Shown here: positions 1-13,844 of the stretch, piece after piece
Position numbering within the stretch: position 1 is the first letter of the stretch
Layout: every line of letters begins with the position of its first letter
Origin: Rodentolepis nana
Lineage: Eukaryota > Platyhelminthes > Cestoda > Cyclophyllidea > Hymenolepididae
DNA length: 13,844 nucleotides
Direction of reading: 5' to 3'
NCBI GenBank assembly: GCA_900617975.1
Contig: UZAE01012856.1
Span: 1 to 13,844, forward strand
The notes under the pieces: model-generated
Seen by the model: only the letters and a program-made list of their open reading frames with translations
Databases searched by the model: none
What the model was told of the DNA's origin: nothing
Position numbers and translations under genes: made by a program

Positions 1-285
1 AAAAAAAGGAAAAAGCCGAAACTTCATCTGCCTACCGTTTGCGTGCAATGTCCTATAAGAGCAAATTAAAAAGGCCATCTTGACAATAAGGAATAGTCTC
101 AGAGTGAAATATGAACATTGGCAACTATGGAAAACAATAATCATTGTCAATCCCCCTCTCTCTGTCCCTATTTCCTTCCTAAATAGCTATTTTCATCTCT
201 TCATCATTAGGTGATAGCTCCTCTAGCAAACCCCTAGGCATTAATAACTATATCAACCAAGTAAATAATCGAAGTAATTTAACAT

Positions 286-613
286 TTATTTATTTATTTC
301 AAATGGCAGGCGTTTTGATAGCTATCATTAGCCATTTAGCTGACTTCGGGCTTCACAGAGGGAAGGTTCATCAAAGTAGCAGAAAGTCGAGGGGTGGGGA
401 ACAGAAGAGCGATTCACAGATGTAAAAGAGGCAGACAGACATAAGGGTAGGGAAAAAGGTAAGATGAGTACTGTGGAAGGGGTCGAATATGACAAGCAGT
501 TGGGCCATGGTATTTTGAAGTCAGAAGTCAAATGCCGGTTAATAGACTTTTTTGCCGTATGAGTATACGTTGCCCAGGGTGCACCGCGTGGAGGTAAGTC
601 TATCGCACACCCC
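286..613 (-). mobile_element. SINE-like retroposon, copy 1 (14-bp target-site duplication)
   Basis: Full-length copy in minus orientation. The 5' end is GGGGTGTGCGATAGAC at 613; the 3' end is the CATTTGAAATAAATAAATAA tail at 286. The flanks AAGTAATTTAACAT at 272-285 and 614-627 are an exact 14-bp direct repeat, read as the target-site duplication. It shares its whole length with the copies at 1233-1544, 2001-2321 and 4670-5002. The tail is an (AAAT)n-type microsatellite, as expected for elements copied by a LINE reverse transcriptase. A 99-codon open frame crosses it on the minus strand (627-328), but the frame is not kept in the other copies, so I treat it as non-coding. Confidence 0.88.
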
Positions 614-627
614 AAGTAATTTAACAT

Positions 628-1222
628 AAATCGTCATATATAGAAGGTCGCCCCCAGTGTCCAAACTTTGCCTACGATGGTCATAATTGAGGAAAGTGGC
701 TGCAACAAGAACCCATCTGATGCAATTGAAGACGTCACATCAAATAGCGACAATTGAGATACGTTGGGCTATTTAACGAGGGCTAAAGTTTAATGAACCT
801 AAATGGATATCACTTGGATAATTTGGCAAGATGTCTAATTCACCCAATAGCGACATTGGATAAGAAGAGAAGAGGAAAAAAAGCGTGCAAAAAAGCTAAA
901 AACTATTAAAAATTTAGGAATTAAATTCGGCTTAGCAGCTCTGCTAGCTTAACTTCAATCAATTAGGCAATAATTATGGGGTGAATATTGATTTACTTTC
1001 ATGGGCACAGACACATTTGAAGCTATCAATTAGTACGAATTATCTTGTCATAGAAGAAAGATAATTAGTTCGCCACTACTGCAAGAACTGGAAATAGATT
1101 AAATAAGTAACCTCTTCGGTCAAGTACGAGAACACCTAGGAAATTCCGAGATGTGCTCAACCTCATGTTTCTTCCTGAGGTGGTAGTGGATCATTGCGAA
1201 AATATGTACCCCTACTCAAACC
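628..1222. other. Intergenic, nothing recognised
   Basis: AT-rich sequence between retroposon copies 1 and 2. No open frame of note, RNA gene or repeat was seen. Confidence 0.6.
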
Positions 1223-1232
1223 GATCTGAACA

Positions 1233-1544
1233 CGTATTTATATCAAATGGCGTTATCATTAGCCCTTTGGTTGACTTCAGGCTTCACAGAGGAGAAGGAA
1301 AATCAAAGTGAAAAAAAAGTCGAGAGAGGGGAGGAACAGAAGAGTATTTCGAAGATGTAAAAAAGACAGACACAAAGATAGAAAAAAGGTGAGGTGAGTA
1401 CTGTGGAAGCAGTCGATTATGACATACAGTGGGGTGATGGTAGTTTGAAGACAGAAATCAACTGCCGGTTAATAGACCTTTTTGCCGTATGAGCATACGT
1501 TGCCCAGGGTGCTCCACGTGGAGGTTATTCTATCGCACACCCCT
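1233..1544 (-). mobile_element. SINE-like retroposon, copy 2 (10-bp target-site duplication)
   Basis: Minus orientation; the 5' end GGGGTGTGCGATAG is at 1543 or 1544 and the 3' end is CATTTGATATAAATA... near 1233. The direct repeat GATCTGAACA flanks it at 1223-1232 and 1545-1554. It lacks about 15 bases near the 3' end that the other copies have (the TATCAAAACGCCTG arm), so it has lost one side of the 3' hairpin while keeping the end itself. This copy lies inverted relative to copy 3, about 450 bp away. Confidence 0.87.
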
Positions 1545-1554
1545 GATCTGAACA

Positions 1555-1987
1555 TTGCACTTCTTGGTCCACATTTTCCCCTTTCATACCTCTAGTTATT
1601 GTGATTTATGAACGTAACCTTGACTTACTAACTACTAAAAAAAATATCCGGTGACTTTCGAATTCAATCATCACCCACTCAAAATCCTGCAGATGAGATG
1701 TGCCAGGCAAGACAATCTCCTTAAATTGCGCTCATCCGTCCTTATTTCCAGACGGCATAGCGTCAACAACACTATTGAAGACTATTGCGCAACAAAACTG
1801 CTTCAAATCCTTGTAAAGTCAGAAAGGGTGAACTTTCGACCAAAGCAATAAAATGAAATGAAAACAGCAACTTAAAAATCAAATCCAACTGTGCGTCGAA
1901 TGTGAGATAGTTAGATCGAGACAATAGGGAAAATGCATCAAGCACTTTATGAATTAGAGAAAGTAATCCTAGAGTGCTCACTAACAG
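1555..1987. other. Intergenic, no supported gene
   Basis: Sequence between the inverted retroposon copies 2 and 3. A 66-codon plus-strand frame (1651-1851) has no recognisable motif, and its extent is about what chance allows. No splice partners were found. Confidence 0.55.
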
Positions 1988-2000
1988 ATAATTTAAGCAT

Positions 2001-2321
2001 GGGGTGTGCGATAGACTTACCTCCACGTGGTGCACCCTGGACAACGTATACTCATACGGCAAAAATGTCTATTATTCGGCAGTTGACTTCTGACTTCAAA
2101 GTACCATCACACCACTGTATGTTATATTCGACGCCTCCCACAGTACTCACCTCACCTTTTTTCTACCCTTGTGTCTGTATCTTTTACATCTTTGAAACAC
2201 TCTTCTGTCCCCCCCTCCCCTTCTCGACATTTTGTCACTTTGATGTTCCTTCCCCTCTGTGAAGCCTGAAGACAGCTTAAGAGCTAATGATAACAATCAA
2301 AACGCCTGACATTTGATATAA
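2001..2321 (+). mobile_element. SINE-like retroposon, copy 3 (12-bp target-site duplication)
   Basis: Plus orientation, from GGGGTGTGCGATAGAC at 2001 to the CATTTGATATAA tail at 2321. Flanks ATAATTTAAGCA (1988-1999) and ATAATTTGAGCA (2322-2333) form a 12-bp duplication with one mismatch, so this is probably an older insertion than copy 1. The inner part is pyrimidine-rich (T and C runs, about 2150-2250). It sits about 420 bp past the stop codon of TFB1M, antisense to it. The 109-codon frame over it includes unrelated flanking sequence and is not taken as a gene. Confidence 0.88.
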
Positions 2322-2404
2322 ATAATTTGAGCACTTTTAAAAAAGATCTAAAGAACGTACTTAATGAGAGTGTCAGTAGAATTTCAACCTCGCATATGTA
2401 AGTG

Positions 2405-2690
2405 CGTCTGTGATAACACTTCGTTGGGTGAGGGAAACGTGACAAGAGGACCCGGAAGTAGCAGAGATAAAAAGGCTGCCCCCTTTATCTGCACACTCCC
2501 TGGTACTCGAAACTAGAAGAACACCTCTTGCATTCACTGTGAGTCTTTTAGAATAAAACAGACCTCACTCGAGGGTTGCAGTTCACTCACTGCGAGCTCT
2601 ACTGCGTTCCCCGCAGCAGCAAACTTTCAATATCGGGGCCACAAGATCTTGCCAGCAGTGCTTTGGATCATCTGCGTGTAAAATTGAAAT
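2405..2690 (+). repeat. GC-richer patch with LTR-like layout
   Basis: Downstream of TFB1M. On the plus strand it shows TGTGATAACAC (from 2409), a hairpin GATAAA..GG/CC..TTTATC (2466-2489) that includes a TATA-like GATAAAAAGG, AATAAA at 2550-2555, and a second hairpin TTGCAGT/ACTGCGA (about 2576-2595). On the minus strand TGGCCCCGATATTG (about 2641-2628) resembles a tRNA-primed binding site. The order of parts recalls a retrotransposon LTR, but no second LTR, no coding remnant and no clean target duplication was found. Confidence 0.25.
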
Positions 2691-2748
2691 AAACGCTCAA
2701 TGAGGAGGTTGAAAAGTCGATATTTCCAGCATTCAAACTAAGTTAAGT

Positions 2749-7256
<4,508 letters not shown>

Positions 7257-9129
7257 TAACAACGCTTAGATATTTCATTATTTTTAAAAGAAATCAGAGG
7301 TTAAATCAAATATGCAAGAAAAATACTCTATATTTGATGTTACAATGCATATGATTTATGAGCACTGGAAATAAAATAAAATTTAAATAAAAGTAAACGT
7401 TGTAGATGCTTTTTACTTTTATTCCATTTGCATGGGAAATTACCTGTATTTCATATTAAAAATTAGAAATATATTTAACGATAGCTAAAATTATTTAGCT
7501 AAAGTCTCTAAATATTTTCTCTGCAAATCATCAATTTAATAACCAAATAAATAATATACCGCATGAGTTTATGACAACAAAAAGGCGTGAAACTCACCCA
7601 TTTTATTTAAAACGGGCCCGTTAATTTAAATCAAGTTTAATAAAGTCCTTAACTCATTCATGAATATCATTGGCTTTTTAAATAAAGTTTTTGATCATTT
7701 TGATATCTTGACTACTTTTCACTCAAAAATTTCGAGTATTCACATTTGACTTGTCATTTCTGACACTTCTTTTGAGAAGTTTATTTCACTATAATGTGTC
7801 ATTGTAATATGAGTTAGGATAATTTCATTAATGATGTATGTATTATGTATTATTTATTAAAAGTCAAATTTAATCTCCTGTGAACTAATTTACGATGATT
7901 ATTGATATCTGCTGATACTCAATTGTACTGACAAATTTACCATTCTTTTTCTTCTGATAAAAAAATATCGGTTCCCATTTTGACCCTTTCTAAACGTTTA
8001 TGGTGGGAAATGTGAGAAAACGTTATTTATTGTACATTTCCATCGGTTTATACCTAAAGCTCAAATTGTTCTAAGTTTATCTTGCTCAGCATAAACAAAA
8101 AATAACATCATTTCATCTTCAGCAAAATGAAGGAAGGTAGCAATCTCAGATTGAACATGCATTAACGTGCGTTTGTAAATCGGTCAAATTGTCACGGCTT
8201 GATAATTTTATGAGTACTATACACCAACAGGATATTTAACATCATAAAACGACCGAAGTTAGGGAATGTCACGCAAAAATGAAACCTATTTTTGATCATG
8301 CAAAATAACCTACTCTAAGCGTAACTATTCAAACGTAATTGCACTGTCTCGCATTTTTCTTTGCAATTCAAAGTAATAGTGACTTATGCTTGACAAGACT
8401 AAGCTGTTAATTTTATAAATTTGTAATGGATGAACAGTTGTATTTTACCTTATCATGATCTCTTTAACATATTTCGTTAATAAGGGTGTTTGTTGAAATT
8501 TGAGATGTTAGTATTTATATTTAAGAATTGAAGTATTTGAAGCATGGTCTTCTACCTCATTAGAGAAATGTGGGGCGAATAATGCTATCATGGAAAAGCT
8601 CAATTGAGATATCGATGGCCAATCGAGCGACTGCGCCGTACTTGCAGAAGCCTTATCAGTTAACCAGCTATTAATATTCTTTCCAATTAGACGTATTTAA
8701 TTGTTGATCACGTTTTGGGATTCAACATACATACAGTAAACCCATTTAACACTACTATTGTGTTCTCACTACTAGCTACTTGTAGTAGCAATCATTTATG
8801 CAAGAGGACAAGATCTTGTTAGACTTCTGAAGGTGCTTACTCAATATACCTTCTCTGTTCAACCAACCTATGTCCCTGCCCCAATCCACTGATAGAATTG
8901 ACAAAGCACAAGAAGAGCCACCATTATTCCCTCAGCAGATTCCCAATAAAAATGTATACTCAACACTTTTCACGAATTGAACTAGGTGATCGCACTTCTT
9001 CCCAACTCCTACGTCGCATATGATGACATAGCTACTTACTCAAAGAAGAATGAAAGATTCAATAAGATACTCTGTGGAAACATAACCAAGAAAACCATCA
9101 ACAATTAACAAGCCCTCTTTGTAGGGAAT
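7257..9129. other. Long AT-rich intergenic stretch, nothing recognised
   Basis: Nearly 1.9 kb between the TFB1M start codon and the 3' end of the second gene. It is very AT-rich with dense stops in all frames. The TFB1M promoter should lie at its left end, but I could not pick out a TATA or initiator with any support. Confidence 0.6.
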
Positions 9130-9330
9130 TGTTCACAAATGCTCGTCCTGCGTAGGGGGGCTGAAAGGTTCAATTTCTGGCCGATTTAGATAATGAGATC
9201 CGCTACGTCGCCTACTCGCGACCTCTGAATACATAGGCGAACACACACGAACCAGTGAGCCGACGGCGTAGTAGCAAATATCATAAGGTCGACAGCACAC
9301 CCCACCAGTGCACATGAATGCCGACCACAA
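9130..9330. repeat. GC-rich island, possibly another dispersed element
   Basis: About 200 bp markedly richer in G+C than its AT-rich surroundings. Read on the minus strand it contains GGGGTGTGCTGTCGACCTTA starting at 9303, which partly matches the 5' head of the retroposon family (GGGGTGTGCGATAGACTTA); the match then ends. A 65-codon minus-strand frame (9330-9133) spans it, containing SRRRSGSHYLNRP, but has no recognisable domain. No target-site duplication was found. A related or composite retroposon is one reading; a short unknown exon is another. Confidence 0.3.
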
Positions 9331-9513
9331 TCAATAGACTAAACACTTCGTTTACATTATTCACCTCAGTTTAAACTGGCGCGTTAATCAAATTCAAGAC
9401 TCCAAAATAGAGCTGCTGACACATCAAACTTTTTGCAAACACAGACAATATCACCTACTAATATTACAATTAGCCTACAACACAATTTCCGAATGAATTA
9501 AAAACGTTCTCTA

Positions 9514-9519
9514 TTTAAT
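9514..9519 (-). terminator. Possible polyadenylation signal (ATTAAA) of the 9626-13059 gene
   Basis: ATTAAA on the minus strand lies about 107 bases after the TAG stop. It is the common variant of AATAAA. In AT-rich sequence such a hexamer is expected by chance, so support is weak. Confidence 0.25.
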
Positions 9520-9625
9520 ATGTACACGAAGATTTAACAATATCAGCGAGAGGTACACAAGAGACTGGCTCTCGCACTCATAATATCACAGCCAAAAGGG
9601 TGGAGATTTGCAATTTCAAGAAAAT

Positions 9626-12600
9626 CTAGCGTTTCCATAGGGGTCCACGTCGCCCACTGTGTGTCCTAAGTAAATTGAAGGGATTCAGACTGCGTCGAGG
9701 CTGCCTACTTGGCATAATCACGGGAAATTTGGATCTGACTGGTGTTGGAGTGGAAATTTCTTCTTCCTCATGTCCAACTCCACTATCAGATTTCTCTTCA
9801 CTTCCCTTAGAATCATCCCAACTCTCTTCACAACAGTCGCAATTCCCACCGCCGTGATCGGAAATACAACTGCAGATGCATCGAATAGGCGACTCCTCTG
9901 CGCCAACTTTCATGGGGCGACGAAGACATACTTCTGCTTCACTTGACAAGGAAAATTCTTGTGATACCATTGAAAATGCCCCTGAGGTTGACTGTTCATC
10001 GGAGTCAGCGGGAGAGGAAGTGGTGTTCTTGGGAGCAACGTCGGATGTTGAGATATTCAGATCCCCAAACATACTGGTCAATTCAAAATCATCAGTTGGA
10101 CCCATCGAACTTCTAAAATTCAAGATATTAAACAGTGAATATCTAGTTAGAGAATTATTAAGACCTAGATCAGTAGCGTTTTGCTTCAATATATGCATTT
10201 TCTCGAAAGTAATGTTAGTGGGTTTTTGAGTAATTTTGTGCCATCAATATTGACATCAAAGGTTGAGATGCAGAGAAAAGAAAGGAAAATAAGCAACTCA
10301 TTTTCAGGTCTACCAGAACTAAACACAACTAAAACTCGAAACTATTCCAAATTCATATTTTCAAGAACCTTCTCCACCACATTTTCTAATAAAGATCATT
10401 TCTGGCATCGTAATTTGGATATGGAAAATCAGACTTACATCTTATCTCCCAGATTGTCAAACTGTTCAATTCCCTTCACATCAAGCAGATTAGGTCCCGA
10501 GGATGATAAATGTTTCTGAAGCTGTGATTTGCTCACATCATCCATGGAATTGCATACTCGACTTGAGCAGACGGTCGCATACATTGAACTTGGCTGAAAG
10601 ATAAGCAATCTATACCCTACTGTTCGAGTTTTAAAAAAGAAAAGAAAGCGTGGCGCCACCTACTCGAACTATGCTGGAACCATTAACAGAAGGAACCTCT
10701 CTAACGTCCGAATTAGACATGGAATCAAGATTATCCTCTCGTACAACCGTCTGGGATCTAGGCATTCGAAGCCGAGCAGGAAGGAGTTGGAATCGGAGCC
10801 CCCTAAGACTAGATGGGACATGCTTTAATCCGCCATTTTTAACTGGCTTTGCTGAACCAATGATAGGTGTTTGAGGAGTATTTTCAAATTCCATCTGCTT
10901 CAAACTAGGACGTTTTCTCAGCTTACTAAGACGCAGAGTCCCATTATGTGAGAGAGAGGGAATACGAAAAGTCTTGCGTCTTGGAAGAGTAGTCACTGCT
11001 GTTGGTGTGGTGAGGACATAGTAGTCCTCTTTCACAGAAATACTAGTCGACCTAGACAGCCCTGAGCAACCAGCGCAGCTGAGCCGTTCACCACCGTCAA
11101 TTTCTCGCAACTTCGCCTCTAGAGCACGCTTTTCTTGTTGAATTTCCTTCAACTAAAATGGGAAAGAAAACATTCTCATTAACACCTTAATGTAAGATTA
11201 CGATTATTATTAACCAGGTGTAACCTACTTTCTGTACATTGCATTTGCATGCCTTTCGAAAGGCCGACTGGTTTGTCTCAAAAGCACGCTGCCGATGAAT
11301 AAGATAGATCTGATTGACAACAGCAAAATCATTCTTTACTTCCTCTAGTCTCTTTACTATTGCTTCGCGAGCTGGATTTTCAATAAAACTGCAAGTTCGC
11401 AGAGAAGTGTCATCACTCTGGCTGAAGTAGAAAGACTAAAAAGAAAAGGTGTTGTTAAACTTGAGTTGATTCTAAGTTGGAGAAAGCAGGGACTTAAGAA
11501 ACCTACATCAGCCATCATGGACGAAAAGGAGGAAGTAAGAGAATCCTTACAATTGAAAGCGGTAGAATTTTCCTCAACCGAGTTATGTATTCCTGAATCT
11601 CTTTCACTGGAGGACAATTGTAAGCTCATTTTGGACTGAAAATGAATGGCAAAGCATAGATGAAAGAAACAGTATCATTTTGTCCTCAAATATACCAAAT
11701 ATATCATTAGCCACGCTTAAGTTTTCAGGCACATTCAACTTTCCTTTTAGATTTTAAAACGTCATCTTTCTTTTCATGTACAACATTGTTACACTTAGAC
11801 ATATTTTTGCCACAGACGATTATAGTCAAATTCGGTAACACGTGGCCTACAAAACTGACGTCCTTGAAATTTGCCAATTGAAAGCGAAGAACTTTCGAAT
11901 GTTAAAAAATAAGCTACACTTCTGCTGAGTACGGCATTATTTGGCTTGAAAACAATCGTGCATCTTCGAGACAATAGCTACTTTATTTCAAGCAATACTT
12001 CATTCAAAATCCACTTAGCCCGATTAGATAGGAAACTCACTGATTTATCAGCAATGGGGGGCTTGAAATTCGATGCTGATTGGCTGTTTGGTAAGAGAAG
12101 TGTGAAGGGAAAGGATGTTGTCTTCAGTTTTGGATCAAATGCGAACACTCGAGACTGGATCTCAGTAAATCCCTCTGGAACAACACCCGTGAGAATCTGA
12201 AAAAGGAGGAAGCAGTTAAATAGACTCTTCAAAGGCAAGAGTATGTACACTTTCATACGTTTAGAGATTTAGGCACTACTATTTGCACACTTTAATCAAC
12301 ACCCCGATAGGCTGTTAAACAAATCAAAACAAAAAGTTCAGTTCATTTAAAGGTCAAACAAATTTTGTGTACTCTATGTAAACATACTAATACAACCTTG
12401 CTCAGAACACTTCCCATAGCATCTGAAAGAGATACTTACCCATTCTTCACGATAGGATTCCAGCAACTTCACGTTTAGCTCCGCTAAATCTTCCTCAATT
12501 TCACGGCGTCTTTTCACAAGGGCCATCACATAAGCTCGGTGATTAGAAGGATCGCTTGCAGTGGTGGTTGTAGAAATACTTCGCTGTTGTGAATCAAGAG

Positions 12601-13059
12601 GGAAAGAACTACTGCCATCTCCTAAAGTTCTCAAACTATCCGGCCGTTCAATCATGTCCTCAATCGCAGTTAATGTGAAGTCTAGATATTAAATTGAGTT
12701 GTAGTTATTAAGTTGCCATTGGTTCATGTAGCATGACCACAGATCAGATACAACTTACCAGCTGATCGGCAGCGTTTATCCAACGTGATCATGTCAAGAG
12801 TATCCAACTGATTTGGCATTGATCTTGAATTATTTGGTGATTGAGCTGGACTTATCGACAGTTGTTTTGACGTATTACCCAAAAATGTATCCTCGGCGGT
12901 AACTCCTTGCATCATACTACACGAAGCTTCAGTAAAACTCCAGGTGGATGGAGATAGAATTCCCCTTGATAGTTCCGGTGACGACATGGGCGATTTCGAT
13001 GTACATGAGGGTTGACTGAACCCAGTATCGCTAGAGTTACTATGGTCAGAATTTTCCAT
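9626..13059 (-). CDS. Serine-rich coiled-coil protein, eight exons, possible CUPID-like domain
   Basis: Exons, in order: 13059-12759, 12681-12440, 12196-12041, 11635-11507, 11435-11229, 11152-10664, 10593-10439 and 10112-9626. Intron phases are 1,0,0,0,0,0,2. All join in frame, giving 721 aa ending in TAG. Donors are GTAAGT, GTGAGT or GTAGGT; all acceptors end in AG. Residues 1-147 are Ser/Pro-rich and probably disordered. A charged helix (about 150-181, KRRREIEEDLAELN) runs into ILTGVVPEGF (182-191), which resembles the R-E-x-E-LTG-x-LP-x-E/G-Y/F motif of CUPID/DUF3338 domains (FRMD4, INAVA, CCDC120). A second coiled coil spans about 296-362 across the exon 5/6 junction. Basic stretches with TP/SP sites follow (exon 6). 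The last exon holds a cysteine cluster (residues 638-654, C-x-C-x-C then C-x-CC) and a basic tail. No FERM domain is encoded here. CUPID kinship is inference from a short motif; a cytohesin-linked scaffold role at cortex or junctions would follow only if it is right. Gene reality is well supported by splicing coherence; function is unknown. Confidence 0.8.
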
Positions 13060-13322
13060 CTAAACAAAAGAGCATATAAATGATAGTTCAAATTTTAAAA
13101 TTAAAACAATTTAACAACTAACATTTTCACAACTCTCCTTATTCCCAAATAGGGAATTATAACCTGCAGAAATGCTAGCAAGCATTCGAGAAATAATCCA
13201 CTAAAAGTAAATGAATCAAATGAGCGCGAAAACACCAAGCATGTGCCAACGCAGTAAAAGTCTGCAATGCGATATCATGGACACAGTAACAATAATGTGA
13301 CTAAACCAATCAGCGCACTCAC
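13060..13322 (-). other. Candidate 5'UTR intron of the 9626-13059 gene
   Basis: The coding exon starts with an ATG at 13059 directly after the pyrimidine-rich acceptor ctcttttgtttag. On the same strand a strong donor, TTGTCAG|GTGAGTGCG, falls at 13323/13322. Splicing these would give a non-coding leader exon just beyond 13323. The sequence before the donor is open in the joined frame for 15 codons back to a TGA, and contains no ATG, so the start codon at 13059 stands either way. Alternatively the acceptor may receive a trans-spliced leader, which flatworms use on some messages. Confidence 0.45.
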
Positions 13323-13390
13323 CTGACAAATTAGCCAATAGATTAGCTCCTTAACATAAGCCAATGAAATTCATGTGTTTTCGTGCCAAT
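13306..13390. promoter_or_regulatory. Array of four CCAAT boxes upstream of the 9626-13059 gene
   Basis: CCAAT occurs at 13306-13310, 13335-13339, 13361-13365 and 13386-13390, all on the plus strand, with steps of 29, 26 and 25 bp. The first sits in ACCAATCAGC, a very good NF-Y site. Clusters of CCAAT boxes at roughly this spacing are typical of NF-Y-driven promoters in animals. The location, 250-330 bp before the first coding exon of the minus-strand gene, fits a promoter or the 5'UTR region. Use by an unseen gene to the right on the plus strand is also possible. Confidence 0.5.
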
Positions 13391-13844
13391 GAAAATCACC
13401 GAATTCGTATGAACGCAATGCGGGCCTTGGAGAGCGTCTATGACATTGCCACTGCGTTCCGCTGGCTGAAATGACTCATCGCTCAAGATGCGTGTTTAAG
13501 GTATGAGGTTAATGCGCTTAATTGCATTAGCAACCAAAATGCTTTATAGTCGTCCTCATAATCGTAGTTAGATTAAATAGGTTATTGCAATTTAAGTTAA
13601 ATCGGCATTAAGTAAAGTCAGGTTACTGTAGCATTTTGTGTCTTAGTCTGCTAATGTATCACTTATTTGTTTATATTTAATTTTCGTATAGATAGACATT
13701 TAAGAATGTAATGCTCTGGCTATCTTTATATTAAAAGATGTTTTTTCTCTCCCGGAGCTAAATTAATTTAAATCTTGTCTGAAAAATTGAGTCCAGCTAA
13801 CCAGTTTATTATTTGAGGCTGGTAGTTTTGATGCTAAAATTGTA
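13391..13844. other. Right-edge flank, nothing recognised
   Basis: Upstream flank of the second gene. The first part (to about 13500) is GC-richer, as expected for a promoter region, and the rest is AT-rich. No open frame or repeat was recognised. Confidence 0.5.

Noticed and set aside
328..627. 99-codon minus-strand open frame, similar in part to one at 1933-2262
   Set aside because: Both lie in copies of the same retroposon. Copies 2 and 4 break the frame with stops and indels, so the similarity is DNA-level repeat kinship, not a protein family.
1651..1851. 66-codon plus-strand open frame
   Set aside because: Short, begins within ordinary AT-rich sequence, with no domain or splice context; expected by chance.
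2665..2739. Alternative last exon of TFB1M beginning after acceptor acttag (LNAGNIDFSTSS)
   Set aside because: The phase fits, but it would leave too short a C-terminus and give S instead of R after FQF. The 2923-2749 exon keeps FQFR and ends with the family-like EPQNRPARVE segment.
9675..10519. Plus-strand open frames at 9675-9857, 9876-10229 and 10181-10519
   Set aside because: Shadows of the minus-strand exons 8 and 7 and their intron. The minus-strand frames join through good splice sites.

Overview
This is eukaryotic DNA, AT-rich and gene-sparse. It holds two multi-exon genes on the minus strand, interrupted and surrounded by mobile-element debris. The short 70-77 base introns in the second gene, the longer repeat-filled introns of the first, and a strongly diverged but complete metazoan gene suggest a flatworm (parasitic, probably a tapeworm). 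This is inference from style only; no single sequence here proves the taxon.

Layout from low to high coordinates. Positions 1-2748 have no gene. They carry three full-length copies of a roughly 310-335 bp retroposon (a SINE-like family) and a GC-richer, LTR-like patch. Positions 2749-7256 hold a complete four-exon gene for the mitochondrial rRNA dimethyladenosine transferase TFB1M (345 aa after splicing, minus strand). Its second intron contains a fourth retroposon copy, and its first intron contains a dead mariner transposase. Positions 7257-9130 are AT-rich with nothing recognisable. A small GC-rich island lies at 9130-9330. Positions 9626-13059 hold an eight-exon minus-strand gene whose exons join in frame into a 721-aa serine-rich, largely disordered protein with two helical/coiled-coil blocks. 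One block is followed by an LTG..P.GF motif that resembles the CUPID (DUF3338) domain of FRMD4/INAVA/CCDC120 proteins. The start codon of this gene abuts a splice acceptor. Upstream lies a cluster of four CCAAT boxes spaced 25-29 bp, which looks like an NF-Y-type promoter, and a strong candidate donor for a 5'UTR exon.

The two genes have no evident functional link. The most notable discovery-type signal is the retroposon family. Each of the four copies begins with GGGGTGT, ends in a short A/T-rich tail, and is flanked by its own 10-14 bp target-site duplication, so its boundaries can be set to the base or nearly so. Its 3' end can fold into a small hairpin. I cannot assign it to a named family.
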